From assembly GCF_024498255.1 (NCBI RefSeq), contig NZ_CP101808.1, positions 62,001-126,000 on the forward strand: a DNA stretch of 64,000 nucleotides, written 5' to 3'. A program made the translations under genes and the position numbers. Below, in pieces: positions 29,965 to 38,181 of the stretch. Numbering within the stretch: position 1 is the stretch's first letter; the number at the start of each line of letters is the position of its first letter. This DNA is from Mycoplasmopsis equigenitalium (GTDB lineage Bacteria; Bacillota_I; Bacilli_A; Mycoplasmatales; Metamycoplasmataceae). The notes under the pieces are model-generated. The model worked only from the letters and a program-made list of their open reading frames with translations. It was not told the origin of the DNA and made no database searches.

Positions 29965-30471
29965 ATGTTTAGTTTAAATAAGAAGAATATTTGTAAAAAA
30001 TGTAAAGTTGAAAACGAAAAAGACGCTAAATTTTGTAAAAATTGCGGCTTGAATTTTAAAGAAGCAGTCATTATATGCGTAAAATGCAAAGCAACAAATG
30101 ATTTAAAAGCCAAACATTGTAGTCAATGTGGCACACAAATACAAATAAATCAAAAAACATCATGAACATCAGTTTTAGCAGCAGTTTTAATAATTTTAGG
30201 TATTTGAATTTCATTTGCAATGGTTTACGGTTTCAAACTTATGCTTGATAAAAACAATTTAGCATTAGGGTTACCTCTTTTTGCATTGCCGATGATTTAT
30301 TTAGTATGATCTTTAGTTTTTCTTGTCAAGTTTTTATTATCACTCAAACGCAGCAATTTATATCCAAGTAAAGCATGAGTTATCACATTTATTACAACAA
30401 CAGTTTTAATTCTCGTAATTACCATTATATTGTTTGCTTTGTCGACAATAAATAATGACGTATTTATTTAA
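29965..30471 (+). CDS. double zinc-ribbon membrane protein
   Basis: 168 aa. The N-terminal 60 residues hold two zinc ribbons (CKKC...CKNCG and CVKC...CSQCG), and three hydrophobic segments follow (about residues 68-90, 98-125 and 140-165). It lies 25 bases after the nuclease gene behind AGGAG and shares its terminator, so the two are probably co-transcribed. Zinc-ribbon membrane proteins of this plan are common and mostly uncharacterised; a sensor or membrane effector role for the nuclease is speculative. Confidence 0.75.
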
Positions 30472-30478
30472 TAAATAT

Positions 30479-30510
30479 TAAGTGTAAAGTTTTTTTGCTT
30501 TACACTTTTT
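30479..30510 (+). terminator. terminator
   Basis: Stem AAGTGTAAAG / CTTTACACTT with a T-rich loop and T run; it closes the DUF262-HNH islet. Confidence 0.85.
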
Positions 30511-30551
30511 ATTTATGGTATTATTAAAAAGTATAAAAATAAAGGAGACAA

Positions 30552-31010
30552 ATGGTTAAATTAAGATTAACTCGTGGTGGTAAGCGTTTTAGCGCGTTCT
30601 ACAGACTTGTAGCCGTAGACGCTCGTCAAGCCCGTGATGGTCAATTTATCGAGAATCTTGGAACATATGATCCCCATAAAAAAGATTTATTTGTTAAAGA
30701 AGATCGAATTGTTGACTGATTAGCAAAAGGTGCTCAACCAACACAAACATTTAAAAATTTACTTAAAAGTAAAAAACTTTGAGAAAAATTACAAGCAACC
30801 AAAAATACTAAACCTAAAGCTGAGAAAGCTGAACAACCTGCTAAAGTAGCAAAAGCAAAACCTAAAGCTGAAAAAGCAGCTAAACCAGCTACTAAAGCAA
30901 GCGCAAAACCTAAAACTGAAAAAGCTGCTAAGCCAGCAGCAAAAAAGACAACTTCAACAACAGCTAAAAAACCAGCAGTTAAAAAAGCTGAAAAACCTGC
31001 TAAAAAATAA
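30552..31010 (+). CDS. rpsP: ribosomal protein S16 with Lys/Ala-rich extension
   Basis: 30S subunit protein. Residues 1-82 are a full S16 ([27 protein letters not shown]). Residues about 83-152 are an added tail of Lys, Ala, Pro, Glu and Thr with repeated [10 protein letters not shown]-like units. Normal S16 is 75-90 aa. The tail is positively charged, presumably disordered, and like histone H1 tails. Start after AAAGGAG, TAATG overlap with trmD. Confidence 0.96.
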
Positions 31011-31684
31011 TGAAAATCAATTTTTTAACACTTTTTCCCAAATACTATGATGCTTTTATTAATGAGTCAATTATTAGTAAAGCGGTTGAAAAAAGGTTAA
31101 TTGAATTTAATGTTGTTGATTGAAGACAATTTTCTAATAACAAACAAAATAGTGTGGATGATACTGTTTATGGCGGCGGTGCCGGAATGTTGTTAATGGT
31201 CGAACCCATTGACAAGGCGTTAGCCACTGTTAAAGGACATAAAATTTTAATTTCACCACAAGGCAAACCTTACACGCAAAAAGATGCTCATCGTCTTGCT
31301 AATTTAAAAGAAATTACTTTTATTGCTGGTAGATATGAGGGGTTTGATGAACGTGTAAACGAACTTGTTGACGAAGTGATATCGATTGGTGATTATATTT
31401 TAACTAATGGTGATATCGCAGCAGTTGTTTTGGCAGATAGCATCATTCGCTTAGTTCCTAATGTCATTCGAGATGATTCGCATAAAAATGATTCATTTGA
31501 AAACGAAGGGTATTTAGATTATCCACAGTATACAAAACCACGCGAATATAAGGGAATGAAAGTTCCTGAAGTATTGTTGAATGGTAATCATAAAGAAATT
31601 GAAAATTGAAGAAGACAACAACAGATTGAAAAAACCAAAAAGATTCGTCCAGATATCTTTGAAAGGATCAAAAATGAGAAATAA
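31010..31684 (+). CDS. trmD: tRNA (guanine(37)-N1)-methyltransferase
   Basis: Methylates G37 of tRNAs reading CNN codons, which prevents +1 frameshifting. Conserved: [13 protein letters not shown], the knot segment [28 protein letters not shown] and [26 protein letters not shown]. 224 aa with UGA Trp in VVDWRQFS and ENWRR. Overlaps rplS by 11 bases, the usual rpsP-trmD-rplS order. Confidence 0.97.
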
Positions 31685-32030
31685 ATTATTAGAAGCAGTT
31701 GAAGTAAGTCAGTTAAGAAATGATCTCCCAGATTTTACTACGGGTGACAATGTTAAAGTTCACATGCGGATTAAAGAAGGGGAAAAAGAAAGAATCCAAA
31801 TTTTTGAAGGTTTAGTAATTAATAAAAAAGAATCAGGAACACGTGAACATTTTACTGTTCGTAAAATTTCTGAAGGCGGCGTTGGTGTAGAAAGAACTTT
31901 TCCGCTTCACTCACCATTAATTTCAAAGATTGAAATTACCAGAAAGAATAAAGTACGTCGTAAAAGATTATGATTTATGCGTGACCGTGCTGGTAAAAAA
32001 GCTCGTCTTAAAGAAATTAGAAGAAAATAA
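31674..32030 (+). CDS. rplS: ribosomal protein L19
   Basis: 50S subunit protein at the subunit interface. [52 protein letters not shown] and the [11 protein letters not shown]-terminus are conserved. 118 aa with one UGA Trp. The ATG follows AAAGGA and lies within the end of trmD. Confidence 0.97.
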
Positions 32031-32053
32031 AAAGCGCAAACCGCGCTTTTTTA
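32028..32053 (+). terminator. terminator of rpsP-trmD-rplS
   Basis: Stem AAAGCGC / GCGCTTT with loop AAACC, then a T run; it begins at the rplS stop codon. Confidence 0.85.
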
Positions 32054-32063
32054 TTTATTAATG

Positions 32064-32094
32064 TTGTCTATAAAACTAGACAAAAGTTCATAAT
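32064..32094 (+). promoter_or_regulatory. C-box-like operator and leaderless promoter of the methylase gene
   Basis: Perfect dyad TTGTCTA-N6-TAGACAA at 32064-32083, whose left arm doubles as a -35-like TTGTCT. A -10-like CATAAT at 32089-32094 ends six bases before the ATG at 32101, with no Shine-Dalgarno sequence. Controller-protein genes of restriction-modification systems are often leaderless and autoregulated through such dyads; the encoded protein has an XRE-type helix-turn-helix at its N-terminus. Confidence 0.55.
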
Positions 32095-32100
32095 TAGTTT

Positions 32101-33146
32101 ATGAATGAACAAAAAATTTTAATTGATCTTGGTAACGATATAAGAAATTTACGGAAAGAAGCAGGAATTTCCCAAGAAGGCTTAGCTAAAAAGGCGGGTA
32201 TTGAACGCACACAATTAACGAGTATTGAAAACGGACAGATTATGGGTGTGCAGTTTTTAACGATTCAAAAAATATATAACAGTTTAGGACTTAAACTAAA
32301 AGGTGTACTCGATAAGCTGCTTGTTCTACACCCCTTTGTTAAATGAGATGGTGGTAAGACACAGCTGCTAAACGAGATTGTTAAGCGATTACCTAAGAAA
32401 TATGATACATACTTTGAACCATTTGTAGGAGGTGGTGCATTACTTTTTAAATTACAGCCAGAAAAGTTTGTAATTAATGATATTAATAAAGAATTAATGG
32501 TGACATTCGAGTGTTTTAAGAATAAAAAAACATTGAATAATTTAATTAATACATTGAAAGAACATGAGAAAAATCATAGCGAAGATTATTTTCTGCAAAT
32601 AAGAAAAATGGATCAAGAATCTGATTTTCTTAATTTACCTAAACATATAATAGCGGCTCGTTTTATTTATTTAAATAAATCGTGTTTTAATGGAATGTAT
32701 CGTGTAAACTCAAAAGGTTTTTTCAATGTTCCGAGCGGTAAGAAGAAAAAGGTTAATGCCTTTGAGCATCAAAATTTCGCAAATTTAGCAACGTATTTTA
32801 ACACTTCGAAAGGTATTATTTGTTGCAAAAACTATGAAGAAAGTCTAGAAACCGTAAAACAAGGAGATTTTGTTTACTTCGATCCACCATACGATATATT
32901 AAAAAATAAAAATTCTTTTGGTAAAGAAGGACAAATACAATTAGCTAAAGTATTTAAAGAAATGGATAAAAAAGTGTTTATGTAATGTTAAGTAATCATA
33001 ACACGCCGTTAATTCGTGAACTTTATAAAGAATTTAACATAGATATTGTTTATGGTAAATGAATGATTAATAGTAAAAGGGATGGCCGCGGTGCTATTGA
33101 AGAAGTTATAGTTACTAATTACGATTACAAAAATGGAAATGCATAA
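32101..33146 (+). pseudogene. HTH-Dam family adenine methyltransferase fusion, frameshifted
   Basis: Residues 1-72 are an XRE helix-turn-helix (ISQEGLAKKAGIERTQLTSIENG); a Dam/DpnM-type N6-adenine methyltransferase follows in the same frame: PFVKWDGGKTQLL (motif X), YFEPFVGGGALLF (motif I), SCFNGMYRVNSKGFFNVP, and the catalytic FVYFDPPYDIL. Two lesions: the conserved SxTSYxxxGF block after DPPY is missing without frame change (NSF runs into GKEGQ), and the frame breaks near 32985, after which MLSNHNTPLIRELYKEFNI and EEVIVTNYDY continue in another frame to 33146. The likely target was GATC. Product probably inactive. Confidence 0.85.
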
Positions 33147-33148
33147 TA

Positions 33149-33341
33149 GTGAATAATAGTGTTTTGAAGAATGGGTGCCTGCTCTTAAAAAATCACATTT
33201 TGATATTAAAAGTAGGAAACAATATACGTGTGTTATAAATTTGTTTGGTTTACTGATGGTGTTGGTTGAACCCCTTCAATATTTCAAGAACAAATTTATA
33301 CGATATAAGATTTTGAGAACGGAGCCCTTAAAACCTTATAA
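33149..33341 (+). pseudogene. relic of a DpnII/MboI-type restriction endonuclease
   Basis: Starts at GTG three bases after the methylase stop. The first codons give MNNSV, then a -1 shift continues as FEEWVPALKKSHFDIKS, which resembles the NFDEWL N-terminus of DpnII. In another frame, YKFVWFTDGVGWTPSIF and, after a stop, DFENGALKTL resemble the C-terminus of DpnII (FMWITDGQGW ... DLEHNILKNL). About 65 codons remain of an expected 270-290, so the middle is deleted. The homology is from memory of DpnII and short, but its position behind the Dam-type gene supports it. Confidence 0.6.
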
Positions 33342-33361
33342 AATAGATTAAAGGTTTTTTA
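33330..33361 (+). terminator. terminator after the restriction relic
   Basis: Stem AAAACCTT / AAGGTTTT around a 13-base loop, followed by T residues. Confidence 0.7.
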
Positions 33362-33405
33362 ATTTATATTTATAAGAATATAATATTTAAGAAAAAGGAG
33401 AAAAT

Positions 33406-33876
33406 ATGTGATTTATTAAGCAAAATTTATCAGTTATGTCACCTTGTGAAGGTGAAGTACAAGAATTAAAGGTGTTAGACGACGGAGTTTTTAGCGAAAA
33501 ACTTTTAGGTGATGGTGTTGCAGTAAAACCAAAAGGTGATGTGGTTAATATTTACGCACCTTGTGATGGTAATTTAGAAACTGTTTTTGAAACAGCTCAT
33601 GCATATGGGATTGCGACTAAAAACACTAAAATTTTAATTCATATTGGAATTGACACAGTTAATTTAAAAGGTAAAGGATTAAAGAGTTTTGTTAAACAAG
33701 GAGATAGTGTTAAACAAGGAGATCTTTTAGCAAGCGTAGATATCAAAGCAATTTCTACTTTAGTTCCAAGTACCGATGTTATTGTTCTTGTTTTACCTGA
33801 ATCAAATAAGAAAACAATTATTGATTTAAAATTAGGTCAAGCAAAAACTGGCGACTTAATGTTTAAGGTTAAATAA
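33406..33876 (+). CDS. crr: PTS glucose-type EIIA protein
   Basis: Carries phosphate from HPr to an EIIB domain. 156 aa; the two active-site His residues lie in ETAHAYGIAT and ILIHIGIDTV, and GDGVAVKP, VYAP-like IYAPCDG and the VKQGD segment are conserved. Starts after AAAGGAG; the second codon is UGA. Inside, a VKQGDSVKQGD tandem repeat is visible in DNA and protein. It may serve the EIICB encoded at 54.7-56.3 kb, which has no EIIA domain of its own. Coupled to cutC by TAATG. Confidence 0.93.
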
Positions 33877-34547
33877 TGGCTGTTTTAGAAATCATTTCTA
33901 AAGACTTAAAAGACATTAAAATCTTAAGTCAATTTAATTCAATTAGAACCGAGTTTTGTAGCAGTATGGAACACGGTGGTTATACACCAAGTTTAAGTGA
34001 TATTGAAGAACTAAAAAAATATAGTATTGATGTTGCCTTAATGGTGCGTTTTAGTGAACCCTTTGAAAACGAATATTCAACAGAAATCGTTGAAAAAACA
34101 TTGAAAATCATTCAAAAAGTGCAAAATAATAATAGCATTTCTAGATATGTTTGTGGGTATTTAAAAAACAATCAAATTGATAAAAAATTAATTCAAGATT
34201 TAAGTAAATTTAAAAAGTTAAAATTTACTTTTCATCGCGCTTTTGAACAAATTATGGACAAAGAAAAAGCACTTGAAATATTAAGTAAATCCAACTTTGA
34301 TACTGTACTCACTTCTTTTGATTTTTATAACAAAGAAGAATTAGAAAAATATAAGAAATGAAGTAAAAAATATGGCATCTCATTTTTACTTGGTGGCGGA
34401 GTTAAAGTAGACGATATTCCCTACTTATTAAAGCAAGGTTTTGATCATATTCACTTAGGCCGAGCAGTTAGAATTAATAATTCTTGAGACGAGGCTATTG
34501 ATGAAAATAAATTAAGAGAAGTAATTAAGATTATGGGATTGGAGTAA
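33876..34547 (+). CDS. cutC: CutC-family TIM-barrel protein
   Basis: 223 aa. LEIISKDLKDIKIL, the EFCSSMEHGGYTPS segment, FTFHRAFEQIMD, VLTSFDF and the C-terminal FLLGGGVKVDDIPYLLK and HLGRAVR are those of the CutC family. It was named for copper tolerance in E. coli, but that role has been questioned. Here it lies between an EIIA gene and nagA in one overlapping operon, so a part in amino-sugar metabolism is at least as plausible. Several Trp codons are UGA. Confidence 0.88.
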
Positions 34548-34549
34548 TT

Positions 34550-35701
34550 ATGATTTACAAAAATGTGTTAATTGCTACGCACAAAGAAGAATATTTAGGT
34601 TATGTAGAAGTAGATGATAAAAGCGGGAAAATCTTATCTATTAAAAAAGGCAAAACAGCAAAAGAAGGTATTGATTGTAGTAACAAAATTCTTATGCCGG
34701 CTTTTATTGATACACACACTCATGGTGGATATGGGTTAGATTTTACTTGTGTAGATGACGAAGATTTTGAAAAAAAATGATCAGTTTATGAGAAAGAGCT
34801 TGTGAAGGAAGGTGTGGCAGGTGTTTTTGGAGCCAGTGTTACAGTTTCGTTTGATAAACTTAAAATACTAACAAATGTTTATGAACAAATAATCAATAAG
34901 TATCCTGATACATTGCTTGGTTGATATATGGAGGGACCTTTTATTTCAATTGCAAAAAAGGGGGCACACGATCCATTATTAATCAAGCCCGCAACTGATG
35001 AAATTTTAAATTGAATTAAAGAACATTATTCACATCATTTATCAATTGTTATTGCGCCCGAAGAAAATGATTCAGAGTTATTAAAGAAATACCAAAATGT
35101 TTTTGAGTTTAGTGTTGGTCACTCTAATGCATATAACTTATCAAGTGACGGTACTATTAATCTATTTTCTCGTGTTACACACTTATACAATGCTTGTTCA
35201 GGATTCAATCATCGTGATGACTCGATAGTAAACACGATTTTAACACATAAACCATTACCAAATGATTTTAGTGTTGAAATCATTGCTGATGGAATGCACA
35301 CAAGCAATAAAGTTTTAGAACATACTTGAAAAAATATTGATTTAAACAACCTTACCATTGTTTCTGATTCATTACCACAAAAAGGGTTGCCAAATGGATA
35401 TTATATTTTGGGTAGCCTAGAAAACGAAAAACGCGGAGATCTTTTTTACTTAAAAGGAACCAATACCATTTCTGGTAGCGGTAAGCCATATAATCGAATT
35501 GTTGATAATTTTAAACAAGCAACAAAAGCTACTTGAAGTCAAATCGTTCACTACACATCTTATAATGTTGCTAAAAAATATAATCTCTTAAATAAATATG
35601 GTTCATTACGAGTGAATGTTAAAGCAAATTTTATTGTGTTTGATGAACACGTAAACATCGAAACCTTTTATAAAAACGGAAAACTTGTGTACCAAAAATA
35701 A
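34550..35701 (+). CDS. nagA: N-acetylglucosamine-6-phosphate deacetylase
   Basis: Amidohydrolase that yields glucosamine-6-P and acetate. Metal ligands: HTHGGYG near residue 59-61, MEGPF (Glu, about residue 127), GHSNA and HLYNACSGFNHRD, then the catalytic Asp in IVSDSLP. 383 aa, full length, six or more UGA Trp. Acetate released would add to the Pta-AckA pool. The next step, NagB deaminase, is not in this window. Ends at a strong terminator. Confidence 0.94.
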
Positions 35702-35776
35702 AATAAAAAACAATTTTTTAAATACTTCAACAAAAAATAAAGAAAAAATGTTGAAATAATACTTAAAAGTGTATAT

Positions 35777-35808
35777 AAAAAACTCGCCAATTTGGTGAGT
35801 TTTTTTTA
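35777..35808 (+). terminator. terminator of crr-cutC-nagA
   Basis: Stem AAAACTCGCCA / TGGTGAGTTTT with loop ATT, and an eight-T run. Confidence 0.88.
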
Positions 35809-35966
35809 AAATAAATCTTAAGATACCGCTTTTATTGGGTGTTTTGCCTCTCTAAAACCATAATATATTAAATATATATTATAATAATTACGAAATTATA
35901 GTATACTTGTTTGCGAACTTGTTAATATGCGGTGTTATTAAAATTTAGGAAAGGGGAAAACTGCTG

Positions 35967-38171
35967 ATGTTTTTTAAGAGAAGAAAAAATAAAATCTTAC
36001 TTATATCAATTTTGTCAAGCGTTTCTGTATCGACAGTTTTAGGAAGTGTCGTTTTCTTTTCTAATTCTCATTCAGGTTTAGGACGAAGTTTTATTTCAAA
36101 CAATGTCACTGATGCTAATTTAATTCCAAACGATAATTTAGATTTACCAAACACAACTAACTCAATTCGTGACAACAATATTAAGGTTATACCTGAACCT
36201 AAACCTATTACTCCTGAAGTTAAACCTGCTCCTCCAGTTGTAACACCAGCTCAGCCTACTCCTAAACCAACTCCCGATTCCCCTAAACCAGTTCCTCAAC
36301 CTACGCCTGCTCCTACACCCACTCCTGGCCGTATTTGAACCAAAGTAATGATTAATGGTGTAGAGGTTGAAGCGGAGGTAACGCCACAACCTGATCGAAT
36401 TGTTTCAGAGGCTGACAAGGCGCGAGGTATTGCTAATGTAAATCCATATATGAATCAGACTGTTGGTGAACTTCATAAAATTAAAGTTACTGAAGAGCTC
36501 AAAAAGAAAACAATTGATAACGCTTTAAATGACGGAAATAAAAAAGGGTTATTTAATGATTTTAGATTAGCGACAATTACTGATCAAATTGTTGACGATA
36601 ATAATTTAGATGCTGCTGAAGAAATGACAAATTATACTGATAACTCAAAATTAAATTGACAAAAGATTTTAGACCGTTTTAAAAAACTTTTAGATTCACC
36701 TAATGTTGTGAAGTTCTTAAAACCTAAAGCACAAAGCGAATATCCTAACAAAAAATTTAAATCAGAAACACAAAGATATATTTGATTAATACATAATTTA
36801 GACCAAAGCAAATTTACCCAAATGTCAGAGGGTGCCGCAGCATATTTAGAAAAAGGATTAACAATCGATCCAAATAATGCTTATATTAATGAAAATGGTG
36901 AAATTGATGCTTGAGCATTTACTCCACCTAATGAATACAATAAAGTAACCAGTCGTTTGGAAAGAGATAATTCTGAACGAAGAGTTTTTGGATACAAATC
37001 ACATGAAATAAGATCATCTGATGTAGTTTTAAAAGGGACATACCCAGGTTGAACAAAAAAAGATGTAACTAATAATCCTGAATATCAAAAATATAATGTT
37101 GGTAAAAATGACGGCATAACCATCAGTGAGTTAACAAGAAATGAGCCAAAAGATAACGAGCTCAATAAAGGAATTGTTATTGAGATCGATGCTGCAAATT
37201 CATCGGGTTATGCAAAAATGAAATCATTTATTGAGGCTCCTAAAAAAGATGGTGTAGCCGTTACTTCTTACCGCATTAAAAATATGGGTGCAAAAGATAG
37301 TGGTCAAAAATTTAAAGATATTTTAAGTGCCTTACCAAACGAATTGCCACAACTTGAGTTATTTTTCTCTGCTTCGGCAACGAATACATCAAGCCTGATA
37401 GCGCTAGAAAACAAACATATTAAAGAGTTGGCGCTATACACTTTGGGAAATTCGCTATTAGATACATGATCTTATAACCCATGAGCGTTAAAAAATGTTG
37501 AATGAATTAATACGATTGATTACAATGTGAGTTTTGAATATCCTAAAAATGTTCCAATTGCTACAAGAATTACCTTTAATACACTTGCATTTGATGCAAG
37601 CGATCATCCAAATGAAAACGACTTTGAAAGAATTAATAATGGTCTAAGAATGGTATATTACACAAGAAATAATGAGCCATTCTTCCAAGGTGGAATGGGT
37701 GGAGGTCTAAAACCAGATTCGGATGAAGGAAATAACAGTTATCCTACCGGGCTTGATTTTAGTCGGGTGCCTAATATTAAATCATTAAGAGGACTTGTGT
37801 TCCATGATATTGAAAAACCAAACAATAAACCTAGAAAAATTAAAAGATTAACATTATTTAATAATCAAGATTACTACGAAATTACTGCTAATGAATTAAG
37901 TAAAGCAGGATTTGAAAATCTAGCTCTAGGTGAAATGGAGAAACCAAAGATTTTCTTTAGTAACGGAGCTCAAACAACTAGAATCAGAATTAAAGGAACG
38001 AACACCCTTGATTCGGCGGCAATTGTGAACTTAGGTCGTTTCTTTGAATTTAATGAAATGTTAAAATCATCTAAAACAATTGAAGTGGATGAAAATGCTA
38101 ATGAATTAGCAAATCAATTAAGAAGCATTGGTTACAATGTTGAAATTGCAAATGATATTGAATTTATATAA
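35967..38171 (+). CDS. immunoglobulin-binding protein MIB
   Basis: First part of the MIB-MIP system, which captures host antibody and presents it for cleavage. 734 aa: a single N-terminal membrane anchor (about residues 9-31), a low-complexity Pro/Thr/Lys linker (about 75-122, PTPKPTPDSPKPVP), then a globular domain with conserved RYIWLIHNLD, ERRVFGYKSHEIRSSDVVLKG and late LRGLVFHDIE segments as in Protein M/MIB. The N-terminus is not a lipobox. Start follows AAAGGGGAAAA with unusual distance. It lies 10 bases before MIP. Confidence 0.92.
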
Positions 38172-38181
38172 GAGGATTAAT

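Noticed and set aside
33686-33722. Short tandem repeat GTTAAACAAGGAGAT (two copies) as a possible slippage or recombination site.
   Set aside because: It encodes the in-frame VKQGDSVKQGD of the EIIA protein, a region in which the family has Gly-Asp turns; two copies are too few to call a variable repeat.
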